A stretch of 64,000 nt of DNA, taken from contig OX442316.1 of the NCBI GenBank assembly GCA_949358305.1, positions 10,850,001 through 10,914,000 of the forward strand, given 5' to 3'. The notes below the pieces were generated by a model, which worked only from the letters and a program-made list of their open reading frames with translations, was not told the DNA's origin and did no database searches. Position numbers and translations under genes: made by a program. This document shows, piece after piece, positions 1 through 15,100 of the stretch (within the stretch, counting starts at the first letter, position 1; the number at the start of each line of letters is the position of its first letter). The DNA comes from Strigamia acuminata. Its lineage: Eukaryota; Arthropoda; Chilopoda; Geophilomorpha; Linotaeniidae.

Positions 1-3000
1 GCTGTCGAGTTTTGGTAAGGAAATAAAGCGAATCCTGTCAAGCAACTCGTTAGCGGATCACAAGTTACCTTGAAGAATGCGGTGATACAGTACAACCTCC
101 ATGTTTCCCACACGCTGCAACTAAGATGAAATATAGTGCTGTGTATTTTCAATCTTTTTTTTAAACAAAATTTTATAGTTTAACTTCGGTACATATTAAT
201 TGCTAATATGTGCACTCAGATGCCAGGCTATTTCTCATAGTAAAACTAAACAGCTTTCAAGAAAAATTGCTGCTTCACGTTCCAACCAACAGATGGCAAC
301 TTAATTATATTTTAAAACTTCAAGATATAAATTAACATGTTCCAAAGCTTTTTTTCCGGTTTTATCCAATAGGAGATAAATCAAGTCATTTGCTAAGGCA
401 TTTAGCAGCTTGTCTCAAGCAGAATGAAAAAAAAAAAACAGATTAAAATGTGCTTTTAAGCCTGATAAAGTAAGCTTTTTTTTCCTTTGGTTATTTTTCT
501 TCGAACTGAAAAAAATTATCTCAACTATTGAATTGAAAAAGATAAAACACATCCTTTTTAAAAATTATAATCACAAGCCTGAATCTCTCAACAAATAAAA
601 GAGCAAAAAAGAAACGGCAAGAGATAAGGTGTATAGCAGCAAAAAGTTTTAAGTGTAATACAGTATTATTCACTCGCACATTCGGAAATTCTAGTCTCCT
701 TTAAAGAAATACAAAGTCGTTTAGTAGCTATTTAATAGCAAATCCTCACTCTCCTGTGCACAATAGAATACTTTTCAATCACCGAATAAAAAGTCTTGGT
801 TGCACCATACAAAAACTCATCTCTAGTCCAAACATCTCCCTCTAAAAAAATAAAAAATAAAATAAAACTGCCCCGAGTCTCTTCAGCAACTGCATTTCCT
901 GCTCCCTCAGTCCCAGCTCCATCATTTCCGTCCTATTTTACATAACCAGGTCCCATCCCAACACAAATATTATCCCAATTTGATCGCAACACTATTGAAA
1001 TTCACACAGGAAAATAAACATTAGTCATTACATTTGGCTGTCTGTCGTAGAAAGCTGGAGAAATTTGTTATTTGATGCATGTGCTATATGATACAATATT
1101 TTCATCTCGTAACATGTGATGAACATGATCACTTGAAGAGCTGATAAGGAAAATGATAAATGAAGTTCAACCCGACCTTTCAGGCATTATTTCACAAGGG
1201 ATTTCATTAATCAAAATGTAAATGTTATTGGCTGTTTATCTCTCTCTATTTTGACAACCAACACTCAAATTTGATTACAATTAGATTCACTTACTTAAGC
1301 AAATGAAGCACGTACCCAGAACTAAACCTAATAAACCACTTTCTTACCCAACATTTCGCTCTATTTACGTAGAATATATATTGCTAAGTCTAACTTTAAG
1401 TATTCCAATAAAATTTAAAGCTTACGTAAATAACTAACTAAATTTCTCATTTTCCTACCGTCCATGTTAAGAAATCTTAATTTCTTCCTGCAGCTGGTAC
1501 ATCTAATAATCTTCCTCTAGAGTGCAAATAAAGCCACCTTTTTTTTCTTGATTTGCATATACCCACTTTGAAGGAAAAAAATTTCTCGTTTATAAACTAG
1601 ACTTGTGCTGGCATTTAATCATGTTTACGGCATGATCGCGAACAAAACAAACCAAATTATAAATCATGGACATGTGACAACATGTTAGAAGTTCAAAGTT
1701 CTAAAGTTTATGTTTTAACCGACCTATCCATAATTAAACATGGCGGATTCGGGTTCAAAATTAAATCTGCACATGACGTTCAAAACACAGCTTGAGCTGC
1801 CTTAAACCCCACGAAGCTTTACTCCACAAACAAGATCGTCTCATTCCGATATATGTAAATGATTTAAAGTCAATATGGCTGACTTGTGATGTTCATAGTT
1901 TTATAGAAACAATTTTAATTGCATTCGACTTATTTAAAACCGTATTAAAGTTGTTTTCTATTTTCTCCTAAATTATAAATTATCACCGTCTGAGCAAATT
2001 AATTTCGGTTTATATTCCCTTGTATAAATAACAACCATAAATCATGAAATTTTTATAGAATTTTCAATTCAACTCCTCTAATAAGATTTCATTTAATTAT
2101 AAAATGGAAAGAAAAAGAAAGAAAATGTATTCAACTGTAAAGCGAACAATTTCTATGACTCAATACCACGAAGAGAAGGTAATTCCCCGTAGATAACCAT
2201 CTTCAATGTTGATATTCCAGTGAATAACAGCAGTGCTTCTCTCAGCAACTTCGCATTAAATTAAAACCATTGTTTCCATGTATAAATATGCAATTCTCGC
2301 AACATTCTCTACATACAAGTACATCCAAAAGAATACGAGCCATGCATATTGTACTCAAAACTATGCAGCACAAAAAAGTATAATTAACCGTATCGTTGTC
2401 CAAGAAATTAAATCACTTTAACGACCAAAAGCGCACACTTAACTTTAATAAATGTAAATTATTAATACAAGTGAACTCTGAATAGTGAATACCCAAGACG
2501 GTAATTTAATTAAGCTAATGTGGAATCTGAAATGTCATAAGTAGATTGATGATTAAATAATCTGATTACGAAGCAACGGGTTAATTAAGGGTCCATGTTC
2601 AACCCTGGATCGTTACGAGATGGATCAACTGTATAAAGATTTGTGTCCTATCATATCTAACCTGGCAACCAACTCGACTGGAATTCGTGAAGAAAATCAT
2701 TATACAAAGAAAACTCTGTTCCAGGAATTTGCTTTAAATTTATCTGATTCCTCTGCAGCTTGTTATTGCATGTTGTTAAGCAACCATATAAGAATGAAAA
2801 AGATAAGATGCGCATAAATATTTTCTCATTCCGCTATTATGAATGATAAACTCGCTGAAGCTGTCGTTTAGCAATTATTCCTTCAATTCAATTCAAATTT
2901 TCAAATTCAAAGCACGATTATTATAAAAATTGTCTAACTCTAGCAAAAATACCATCTTATCTCCATAAAAATACTAAGTCTTGTGCCCCAATACATTTTA

Positions 3001-4107
3001 AAATTGAATAGCGCGAGCAAGGTTAATAACTAGGGATGTCATAGAGGAGTACAGTGCTTTGTTAGGCTGACCCGCAGTACTCTCGACCGCCTCTTTGCGC
3101 GAGATCCGGCAGGAGATTGCACGTGATTGGACCAGATATTATCAAGATGTTCGGAAGATTACAAAACCAATCAGCTTCTCTTTCAGAAAAATTTATTTGT
3201 CTGTTTGGTAAAATAATCCTCCAAACGACTTCTAAATGAATTGGATGGATCACTCAAATTCTTGCCAGAATTTCTAGGATCAACTGTAATGTACACAACT
3301 TTCCTACTGATTACTCGACTCATGTAAATCACCTCTGAACTGAATCATTAAAGCGTAATCGTTTTTGCCGAGATTTTTTAAATTAATTCAATTTGCAAAA
3401 AACTTATTGTATCGGTTTATCATGAGCCAATTTGATCTACAGTTCAGATGTCACCCGTTTAACCCAAACATTAGAACAATTTCTACCTTCATTATTCATC
3501 CTTTTCAAATAGATGGACGTTGCAAATAACACAAGGGACAAAAAACTCGTTCGCATTACTCCAATTTCACCACTCAGCCTTGAAACTTGAAACAAGAAAC
3601 TTGAACTCGAATCAACAGTCACGAATCACAATGCAAGTCGCAAATAACACAACGTAAAAGAGTTTTCTTTCAATTTCATTTTGAAATAAAATAAAAATAC
3701 AATTATAACGAGCAAAATTCTCGAAATACAACGTAAAATGTTCACCGAATTAGAAAGCAAATAAATAATAATTGTCTTGGCTTAACAAATTAATTTCCTC
3801 TCCCTGTTGCCTATACCTTCTTTCCACTACAACAAGCAACCGAAAAACTCATCTATGCCCATCACATCCAAACAGCTTCCATCAATACCGAGATACGGCT
3901 TCATTAATGAAAAGCCCAGCATCTTAAATGGTCAACACTAAGTAATTCGCCGTGCCATCGCTTTTATAACACCCAAAAGTCTTCCTTAATTCGACTCACC
4001 TTATTCGGCTCAAAACCACGAGTACACAAAATTACACGATACACAAAGAAAAGAAAACCCAGTAAACGCAAAAAAAAGCAGAAAAAACTCATTATTCTGT
4101 CACTTAC
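1..4107. other. AT-rich non-coding stretch
   Basis: I see no convincing coding exon. Open frames are short, lack family features and are not bounded by good splice sites. The sequence is AT-rich with many poly-A and poly-T runs. It could be intergenic, or the first intron of a minus-strand gene whose candidate upstream exon lies just to the right (4108-4258). Confidence 0.5.
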
Positions 4108-4258
4108 CATGCCTTGGTAGATTTCAATGGGTTATTGTGCGAAGTGTATATGGCTGTATCCAACCTCGAAAGATTTTATTCGTGAAAGGGTTTTATCCAA
4201 AGTAATCCGCGTGTTGGGCACACCCACAGCTTTTCTTAATAGCATTACAAGTCATTAC
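4108..4258 (-). other. candidate 5' untranslated exon
   Basis: On the minus strand a pyrimidine-rich acceptor (ending CTTTATAG, AG at 4260-4259) is followed by 151 bp and then a strong donor, GGCATG|GTAAGTGAC (GT at 4107-4106). All three frames are closed, so it would be untranslated sequence with a short upstream frame. The last three exon bases are ATG, so translation could begin there and continue in an exon left of the window. Only the two splice signals support it; no downstream exon was found. Confidence 0.3.
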
Positions 4259-7200
4259 CTATAAAGAGTTTTAGAGAGAAAAAATAAAATAAAATAAATT
4301 GCCAAAAACTTTGTATAAAGCTGCAAAAAAAAGTATAATAAAAAATACCGTTAATAAAATGATAGTGCTGCTTAGTGCCCATTTGTGCATTAATTTGTGA
4401 CAGCACACAATTGACATAAATTATGGCACAAGACTTAGTTTCGTCCAAAGTGTTAGGGTAATGGTAAATTTTTACAATTAAAACGGCACAAAGCAGCAGT
4501 CGGTGCAGTAAGTGCCAGGCTGCAGTGTGAAGTTAGCCCAGCTATTAGAAATTAAATTAACTTTTTTTTCTTTCCATTTTTAATTATGCATACATTTTTT
4601 AACTATAAAAATGAAACTGCCTTTAAGGAAACACGTCCGAGCGCTTAAGTTTCATCTTCAGTCACACGTGCCAACCTTGTTGGGCTAATTTCACACGTCG
4701 ATGGTATCTTTCAACAATGAAGCTCATTGCTTTCAGACTTGGTTTTTTTTTCAACATTTTTAAAGTAGATTTTCAATTCCAAAAAAAAATTATTTCCCGT
4801 TAATTTCTTGTTTAGATTATATTATGTTAATATTGACTTTGCCTCATCCCAGGCCAAGATGTCCATGTGTAAAAATAGCCTGCAACTATTAATCCCAACA
4901 TAAACAATTTTCAAAACTGCAAGGTGCATAACATTGTTCAGATGATCACAATTGTAACTTTTATACAAACTGAAACTGTCGAAAATGTTACTAACTAACC
5001 ATCTTTTTCATGTTTTTTATTTAATTTTCCACGATTGTACAACACAACTACACACTAAACGAAAATCCATAATCACAGCAGTCGCATAAACAAATGAAAT
5101 GAAATTTTGTCTGGATGAAACCGGAATCCGAATTAATGAAAACTGAAGCTTTGTAGCAAACATTTTGCTAACCAGTAACATGTTATTCATAGAAATCCAG
5201 CAATAATGTTTTATTTGTTTGGTCGTTGATCTGCAATACTCTATACAACCAAACGGCACCGATATTCAACACAGTCAACCAAACCAATCATACATTTTTG
5301 TATTTTTTTATGATTTTTTCCTCCTTCAACCAAATACATATAATTAACAAATTAAAGACGAGCATTCTTGCAATTGATACATTTATTAAAGATGTAATTT
5401 ATATGACTTAAAGTAAATAAAGTTACCTTATACCTCACCAACATTCTTTATACACCACAACTTGTGTCCCTGAGTAATTGGTAAAAGTCCCAAGCAATGT
5501 CATAAATAATTAAAACCCCTAAATCATAAAAGTACTTCGTGTTGAGTGAGTCGTAAATCTCAAACGTCCTTTCCTTCTCAGCACTCCTTGCTTTTTGCTC
5601 AAAGCTAATTTATTTTTATTTTAATAACCAAAAAAATATTTGGTCACAAACTTGTGCGTCAACCTAATAATTATACAAATCTTCATTCAAGTCATTTACA
5701 TGCACAAATTATTGCGCCCTGCAAAAGGGTCACGAAAAAAGGCAAACTAATTAATAACTGTTTTGACGATCCAATAGAAACTTCAAATTACCGTGCTGAG
5801 GTCGCAAAGTGTAATTAAGACAACCTACAAATAAAATGTAATCTCCGAAGAGAGAATAGGAATTTCCAATTGCCTCGCAGTGGCCTGAAATTCTCAAGAA
5901 ACGACGTGACCTCCCTCAACAAAATGATCAAAGCAAAAGAACAGAAAGACGCTTTAATTGACTTCTAACAACCGAGATATATCAAAAGAATCCAATTTCT
6001 CAATAAAAACTGATACAATACGATTTTCCCCGTAAAATCAGCAACAAATCTTGTGAGTCTCTCCATTGAGTTTTAAAGTAGACCCCCCCAAAACCGTTTG
6101 ACAAGTGCACTGCCTGTCCAACAAAATCATGAGCTGTTTCAACCATTAAATTGCCTGCATTTCCTTGAGATTTCTCTTAATGGATAAGCTTTTGTCGAGC
6201 GTTGGAAGGAAAAAATCATTACAATTGTTCCGGTCGGCTTCTAACAGTTATTGGGTTCCATAACAACCACATGCAGGATGTTCCAGTCTTCCAGTAGTTT
6301 ATCTCCATTAAAGATTAGTTGCTTAAATGTTATCAACCAATATTCTAACAAATATTTTAAGTTTTATCGATTGCATGTTTGTCATCAATCGTCTGTTTAC
6401 GTGCTTTTTTCATTCTTTTTAAATTCGGTTAAAGGTTGGGGGAAAAAAAATCTAATGATTTAAGCTTCAGACTATTTTTTCTGCCCCATTTTCTTAATAG
6501 AAAATTCTTTTTTCCTTCTACTTTAGTTTAAAAAAATGTACTTCATCTTTTTTTATTTTTTTTTCCAGTCAAATAAAAAATCCTCTATTAAATTAAAGTT
6601 TGGGATAATCGTTTTTCTTAAAAAAAAAATACATGAGGGTTTTTATTCCACTTCGTTGTAAGAAACCGATAGCGTGCAATCCTAACATTTCTATCCGTTT
6701 TCAAGAGACATGCAGTGCCGTTTGAACTGTTTCAAAAAGAGATACTTCCAAAAATATGATCATCGTTTTCAAAATCTGTTCTTGACATGTAGTTTGAACT
6801 TTTAAGTCTGCTCCAATAATGATTTTTTCTTTCTTTCATTCTTTTTTTCTTTTTTAATAAATGGTACTACCATGAAGTGAAGTCTAGTCGAAGAATAATG
6901 CAAACTCAATGTCGGTTCCTTTGAACTGCATCGAGCGAATATGCAAAACCATTAACTAATTAGAAATATGTCAAAATAACGCGAAATATTTTTTTCTTTC
7001 GCCAAATTGCACAAAATCAAAAAGTTTAAAAAAAAAAAAGAAATGAATAAAAATAAAAATAAAAATTTCTTTTAGCTAAGATATTTGTAAACAACAGCAT
7101 CAAATTCAGTTCTCAACCTACTACCAACACACTTCAATGTTAATCCTCACCCTAATGATATTAGCAGCTGCATGCCTAGCCATAAACTGACTCCATTGAA

Positions 7201-9131
7201 TGGCACATAATTGACATCACTTTTCTATTATGCAATAATTCGATCATAATCACGCTCAATGGCGCCAGAGAATAAACAAAACAAAAATTTGCTTTCCGTA
7301 TGAAAAAGTTTGATCACTTAAAGTGAAATGCATTCACGAAATTAAGATGCACTATTTCACTTCAAAATCGTCAGTTACGATGTAAACTTTGACGTGCTAC
7401 AATTTAACTCTATTTGTATATTTTTACAGATACCAATTGTACTATCGCACTTTTTCGAACACTAAAACTATGAAAATTGCATCTCGAGCAAAGCAATCAA
7501 CATTTTACTGTAGTCACGTTAAAGAAACATCATAAATTTACTTTACTCTGCTCATTAAATTTCCTCCGTTATCAACATAAAGAAGCACTATCTTTTAATC
7601 CGACTTAATCACATTTTGGCATGAATTCAACCCAACAGCTTTTAGCATCAGCAAATCATTTTATGAGCGAAGTTACAAAAGGAGTTCAAATTAGTGCAGA
7701 TAACGTACAAAACACTAAAGCCCCTTGTATTATCTTTTTACTTTCATTTTCCCCCACCCTTTTCTTTCACGTTTGGAATGCAGGCACCCGGCACAAAAAA
7801 GCAAACTAAGAACGTAGCACGTACAAGAGTAATGCGTTTAAATTGCGCAAAGGCTGATTGTTATGAAGACATATCGCCATGCCATCAAAAACTACTTCTG
7901 CTGCATTCCTAATACCAATGAAATTTGCACTCGTGGTTTAGTTATTGCAGTAGTAAACGGTAATGTAAAAAGTTCGACTTTTTTTTTCCAGGTGCAAACT
8001 TGAAATAAATTCATTTGTATTAAAACAACCGGGGAAATAAGAACCAACAGACCGAAGTGTATTTTTTAAAATAAAAAAAAAATAAAAAAAAAAAAAAGCA
8101 GAAAATTTATCACACTCACTTAATTCCGCACTTAATTTGCAACTTTTCTTTTTTTACAAATTACTATATTATACAGAATGGACAATGCCAATTATATGAC
8201 GCATTAAAATAAACATTTTCATCGTTTTATCTTCCATATCGTATCACATTCATGCATAAATTCAAAGCCGTATATTTTAACTAAATCCCATCATTTTTAT
8301 TTACGAGTTGCTGCTTGCATTTGATAATGCATTCATTTCAACCTTTTGTTCAATTCACCTATTCATTTAAATTGTCTCAACAATAGAATTAGTTTGGAAA
8401 CCTGAGTAGTTTCTAATACAGTTACCCAACAGCCATAAATAATTGGAAAACTAAAACATCTAATTTTTTTTAATTTTTACAAAAAATTGCGCGAGATCCA
8501 GTGACAACATGTCGCGCCATAGATGGCATTCTGCAAGCGACAGTAAACTAACAGCATAAATCAAACAATTTCATTTGAGGTTTAGAAATTAGAATTACAT
8601 CAAAGAAATCTCAAATAGATCAACGCAGGTGTGCTTTAAAGACGACCCACAAGCTCCACAAAATTTACCTAAACGTAGATTTGCCGTGACGACGTCTATT
8701 TTCTCTAAAAATTAAAGTTTGTTTTATTCATGTGCAAAGCTAAATTGCACTCCATTATCATATATATTTAAAAAGCATCTTTTAATACTTCCTAGCAGCA
8801 AGTGCCATTTCAGTTGTTAAATCTCACCTTCATTTGAACAGAAAGTGGAATTGCACTACCGTAGCAATTAAATTTTCAAAAAGAACGGTCTCAGCGGCTC
8901 TGTCAACTCATCTTGGCATTTTTCAGCGTGACAGAAGGGGGCAGGCCCTTTATTCTTATCGATCTCCGAGCAGAAATAGCACTTCCAACTCATGTGAACA
9001 GAATTTAACACCGAATCGCACATTCACAGTCTCGGCAGATAGAGGTTAAAAATAGAAGGAAAAAATCAATTCGTTAAAATAAAATATTCATACTATAAAT
9101 GATAAATTAATGCATCAATCTTAAATTACTA
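4259..9131. other. AT-rich non-coding stretch
   Basis: No gene seen. It holds simple A/T runs, including AAAAT-type repeats near 7.04-7.07 kb and A-rich runs near 8.07-8.10 kb. A less AT-rich island at about 8.83-9.05 kb ends, on the minus strand, in a donor-like AAG|GTGAGA near 8.83 kb but has no long open frame. It could be another untranslated exon or a decayed repeat. Confidence 0.45.
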
Positions 9132-9193
9132 ACCGAGTAAAATGCCTGCAAAATGAGACAATCTGGTCTCATTTTGCAGGCATTTTACTCGGT
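9132..9193. repeat. perfect 28-bp inverted repeat (hairpin)
   Basis: Positions 9132-9159 and 9166-9193 are exact reverse complements separated by a 6-base loop (AATCTG). The arms start ACCGAGTAAAATGCC. Transcribed RNA could form an uninterrupted 28-bp stem. Animal microRNA precursors usually have longer, bulged stems, so this looks more like a recent inverted duplication or a tiny fold-back element. Confidence 0.9.
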
Positions 9194-12100
9194 CAGGAAT
9201 TTCAGCTCGTCATGTTACAAGTGGACGATGTAATTAAAATAAAGATACGCCGAGACCATCTACGTGTAATGAGATATTGGTTAATAGTTAATTTGAAATT
9301 TTACCCATAGATAACTCCTAGATTCATTATAACCACATAATTTGACTAACAAGTAATCGAAGCTGATATAATTAATCATTAGACTAATATTTGTAGCAAA
9401 AAAAATTATTGTTGTAATTTGTTACTACTTCTAATTCTCGTTTATTACGGTTCTACTTCAATATAACAAATCCGATTTCACAGTATCCACACCAGCAACA
9501 GTTCTTGCCCTCGACATAGATTATCCATAAAGTGTCATACTCTTTTAATGACTTCTGTGCTACGTTCTAAATGGTGACTGTCAAACTGGAAGTGATGACA
9601 GAACAATCAATCGTAGAAAAACACGGCCAAATCACAAAAAAAAAATTTAATAAAAATAACTTTTCTTTCTACCAATTCTGCGTCATACCCAAGGGATATT
9701 CACTTCGAGTCCCAATTATGCATTTTAAGCTTTTTCACATCATTGAAACCACTTAGGTTGATTGATTAAAAGTAAATCCCAATCACCCGACTCAGACGGG
9801 AATAAAAATGTCTGCCACTATTACAAAATGATTAAACCAATCAGAGCAAATACCAGAAAAAAAAGTTAACGACTGCAGAGAATTGTCTACTTACATTTGC
9901 TAAAACAAAAGAAAACTTTCCTTAATCGAAATAACGCACTAATATAGTAATATACAATGCAAAATCAACTTCAGAAAGCTTGTGAGCAATGTCAAGTTAT
10001 TTATGTGATAGAAATTTGCTGCTTCCCTTGCTCAGCACAATCAAAAAATTGGCACGACGAGTATGTAAGAATTGCCATCAATTCAGTCGAGTAAAATCAT
10101 TAAACAGAGCAATTTCCAGGGCTCGAGTTAAAACCTAAGTAAACAAAAACAAAAACAAAGAAAAAAAATTCTGCATGACTGCATCAATATTTTCTTTTCA
10201 GATATGAATTAAACATCTCTAAGCATAAACAAATGTCTATTTTTTTATGCATCACAATAAAAATGTCATCATATTGACATAGCTATTCGTTCGTAGTTTT
10301 AAAAAATATACAAAACAAATAAACCGTAAATAAATGCAAAGTTTAGTATAGTTATTCCATCACGATGCAATGAGTGGAATAATGCCAAACAAATCATCCG
10401 TAGATACAAAGACCCATAAAGAAAAACCTCTAAAAAAAGTGGATCAATGCCAAGAAGTTTGTTCAACTAACGGTAAGACGAAAAAATAAACTAATATATG
10501 ATGCATGATATGTATCATAAAATGCTACAAAACAAGTTTAGAACTTGAGATGAAAATGTCAGCCCCTGTGATGAGATATGTTTAGTGATGACCCATGAAT
10601 ACTCACCCAAAAGTATGAAAGATGGTTTGTTCCTTGAATATCGATCGTCATACTAGTATATTTCTTCAGTCAATCATCAAAATGGTGATATGATTGCCAC
10701 CGAAACAAAAGTATATTCAAAACCTCGATTTTATAAATGTTAATTCATAATTTTCTCACCTCACACTACATGATTCAAACGAAAATCACCGAAAACGATT
10801 AGAAATACAAAAATAAACATTAACATTAATCAACATGAACAGTCATATTTCTGGATGAGCGATGAGTATTAATTTTCCTACTTGTCTTTATTAATATGAA
10901 AATGAGTCCACGTATTAATCATGAACACTGTGCTAATTGAAATTGAGAACTTATGTCATATGTCACCCAACTAATGTTTTAGATCTATATATAATTAGCA
11001 ACAGTTAATAAAACTTGATAAGAGGTTCTATTTGTGTAGTGTGCAGCTAGTCAGGTTGTGGGACTCAAAACTTTAGCAAAGGAATAATGACAAAAGTTTA
11101 CATTTAAAAGGCTATTTTGGTGAAAAATCGTAAGTCACAACTTAGTTATCTGACTCAGCGATTTTCTGCAGAACTATCCCTCTAAATATTGTCCAAAAAC
11201 ATGTTGATTTGATGCCTCAAGGACTCGGAACGGTCAATAAAAGCAGAAAGACCACAGAAATTTTATCAAGCAAATTTCTGTGATTTTGTTTGGAAGTTTG
11301 TTATAGTGGGTATGTTGAGGTAGCTGACAAAAAGAAATTCCAAGGGACACAAGCCATTTTTACTGGCCAAATCACCCCGTTTGTCACGATAACACGTTAG
11401 TGGACACCCATTTTGCACACTGTACGTACAATCAGTTTCGTTTGGAGCCAATCTCCAATTAATTAAGACGATTTTCCTGGGCATTTCTCCGAATGATTGT
11501 CACTGTTCATTAGTGAAATTGACACCTAATGTCCACATTGCAAGACCATAAAGTTTCACGTTTTTTTATCAACCATTAAAAACACTATTTCACAGTTTTA
11601 TCTGAATGAAAAATAAAAAGGAAACTGAAAATTGACAACGTATTAAACCCAGTTGAGTTGCTCATTAAAAATTTACGTCTTCCCACTTTATTGTCTTCAG
11701 AATGACGGTAGAATAAAAATTTCTGCGCGAGGCACGAAAGTAATTAAAATTTCTCAATGGACCATCCGAGTTGAATGCTTGGAAAATGTAGAAACCCCGT
11801 CTCTATTCACCAACGCACACACTACTAACGTTTCCCATTACGCAATTGACACTAAGTTGCAATGATTAGTGACAGTTCCCTATAGTGCCTTCAATCACAG
11901 AGTGATTAATTGATCTATTTATTGCCAACTCCTTTTTTGCATCATTAATTTCTCTAAGCAAATGTGAACATTTGTTGACGGTAATCATAAATTCAAGTGT
12001 AATTCGCATTTCAAAAAAAGCTAGACAATGAAACTAAATGTTATTTTCAAACTGTGGATTGAACCAAAAACTTTACAGCCCCTTGACCAGCGAATTGTTC

Positions 12101-15100
12101 TTTCCCAACACAAACAAAACAATTGTGAACCATGGCCGTGGTGCAACTATTGTCCACCCAGCCACCAAACACTGAATGTGGCAAACTGGACAGACAATTA
12201 GAACCTCTTCGAAGAGCTCGCTACAATTCAAAAAATCTTAAACCTACCAACACATTTGTTGATCGCACCAACACAAATGTTCCTTGTTTAATGGTCAATA
12301 TTAAATAACAATTTCGCTTATTTCCTCTCTTCATCTTAATAAGAAGACTTGGGAAAACCCCTATCTTTCATTAAGCAGGCAACCATTATTTACTAATTAC
12401 ATCAGATTGCATAATAGCATCTGCTTTCCTGATAACTTTTCCCAAGCGACGACCACTTATGAACTTGATAGTCCAATCATTTCCCATATCTTGTCTACCG
12501 GTATAGTTAAATGCAGGAAGTACTTGAATATACAACAAAAAATCTTGGAATAAAATTTTACCAGAGCGACTACGAAATCACACCAAGAAAAAGCAATAAA
12601 CGTCCGCAATTCATAGCCAATCGGAGCGTTCTGCACCGTGTGAAATCGTCACACGTGACGTGTGTGATGATTTTAAACACGCAAAACTCAAAACTGCAGT
12701 TTTGGAAACAAATTAACAACGAATATGTTGCCGCCTGACACCGCAGAAAATTAAAATTCTGCCGAGGCAAAGTACCAAACAAATGGATGCCCAGCATGAG
12801 CTTTGCTTTTAAAGCATGCAGTTTATTCATTTCTTTTATATTTTTAAACATTTAGAAACCTTATCGGTCCATCATCGGGTTTCATCTTTTTTTTTCTGCA
12901 GAGAACTCTTTAACCCCTTTTATGGCTGCAGCTAGCTCTGGAGTGCATATTAAAGGGACCACAATCCATACAGCAGCTTTTTCCACTGCTGTAAGCATTT
13001 GTGCATTTTGTACATTCGCACTGTGTGCATAATGCTTAGCACCTAAACCTCGTTTTTGGGCAGCAGGGTTATATTAAACGTTGTGTGGAATATTTGAAAT
13101 TTTTGAAGAAAAAAATTGATCCTCTGGTAGTAACATAGCAGAAATATGTTTAATCCAAGATTTAATTGTTTTATCAATGAATTTACCGGTAAACATTTTA
13201 TATCCACCTCAATATGTTTCAATAAAAATTACTCGGTACAAATTTTGTTAGTAATTTTGAAGCAAAATTAAAATATACTAGACAAATAAATGGCTTGTCT
13301 AATTTTTAAATAAATAAATAGTACCATTACATAGCTAGGCTAACAAAATTAAAAATATCAAGTAATTTGCATGTAAAAACATTAGTAAACTAGTTGACAA
13401 ACTTTAATAACCTAGCATTGGAAGTCATGAACCAACAAGTGTCCAGGGAAATGTATAACATTGAAGTTTTTTGGCTTATGTTTCGCATGGTTTCTCAACC
13501 GGAGAAGCCACTAGATTTATGGCACCCGTACCATAAATAACACCTTAGTTTATTGGCATAACAAACCTAAATCGCGATCTACATCTACAACGACAGCGCC
13601 ACCTTGAATAAACACGATCGAAAATATAAACCCAAGATATTATCACCTTAAAGCTGCTCAAAACTCTTCCTCATCGTGATTCAAGCCGCTGGTGTTCCCA
13701 CGTTTCACCTCATCAATGCAAGCCAATCCTAATCAAGTTTAGCTAGACAATTGAATTTCACGTTAACTCGCGCCTCTCTGTTTTCTTTACCATCAAATAA
13801 ACCACCTCGGCTCATCAACATGCACATCAAGTATCAGAAAGAAAAGAGAAATGTCTTCCTATACATTTAGATATTCACGAACGTCTTCTATTGCATTCTG
13901 CACGTTTCTTTCCAACGACACTTTCGTGAAGCTGATAAGATAAAACTCGAAAGCTTGTTTATGGATTCTTCAAAGCGGGATTTCAGCAACACCAAGGGGA
14001 TAAAACCTCGCAAATTCACCACAAAAATATACAAAATAGATATTTGTTTTTCAGATTAAATAAAAAAAAATCTATATTGTACATAAATTTACTTAAATCT
14101 ACCTCTTATTTTTACAATTTTCAATCGGCAAAGATTTCACATCCAACTCCAATTATACCCATTTCCACAGACGACAGAAACTGTTCTCATAATGTATTTC
14201 CACTTCATACATGCCACGACCTACAAAACATGATTTGTGCGCATATTGCAATTCCCTTGACGCTTACTATAATCAAATTACTGTGCAAGTCGTGTGTCAT
14301 CAATCATCATAATGTATCAATAAATTCATATACGACAAATGCTCATCTATAGTACATATTATATTACCTATTCAAACAATAGCTTATTTATCCCTGTTTA
14401 ATCTCGTGTGAAAACCTAAAAATGCAAGTCATGACATTTTTGAAAGAAAAAAAATTTGAAAGTGAAAAGTGAAAAGAAAAATAATAACTTACTGAATACT
14501 GATACTGTAGGCTCAAACAATAAATCAAGTTCAGAATAATTTAGTTCATGTATTCACGGAGACAGTATTAATGCGTATCTTGGAAGGAGAAATGCCAAAT
14601 ACTTAACTCAATTCCATTCACCCGAATAAAAAAAATAAAATAAAATAAAAAAAAGCTATCTGGTGTGAAGAGGTTTCTAGAAGTCTCACTTCGCTTTGCT
14701 TTTCCAAACAATCAATAAAGGCTCAATAGTCAATAAACACCCAGCTCTTCACTTTCAATATTACAAAGCCGTTAAATTCTTAGAGGATGCACAAGCTTTC
14801 AGGAGACGTAAAAATCTATTTAAAAGCAATGGAAAAAGTGTGTTGGTTTTACTACGAACCTCAAGGATAGACCACTTTCAGTATGTTTTCTTAATTTTTT
14901 ATCGCTTAGTATAATTGTATAAGCCTGCCGGGGCAGGTGTTTGTATAATTTCTAAGATAATTCATTCTATCTCAATAAAAACGTTGAACCGGCTGTTGTC
15001 CTTCGCTGTGCGCCATCTTAATCTTAATTTTCTCACTGAAGGAATATCATTAACTACATTATCATATTTCTTCTTGAGTAGTAATTAGCAAATAACCTGC

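Noticed and set aside
9132-9193. MicroRNA precursor call for the hairpin
   Set aside because: The stem is perfectly paired and only 28 bp; precursors are usually longer with bulges. Kept only as a hairpin.
14044-14352. 102-codon plus-strand frame
   Set aside because: Opens without an ATG, sits in AT-rich DNA, and its composition (Ile, Asn, Ser, His) is that of translated non-coding sequence.
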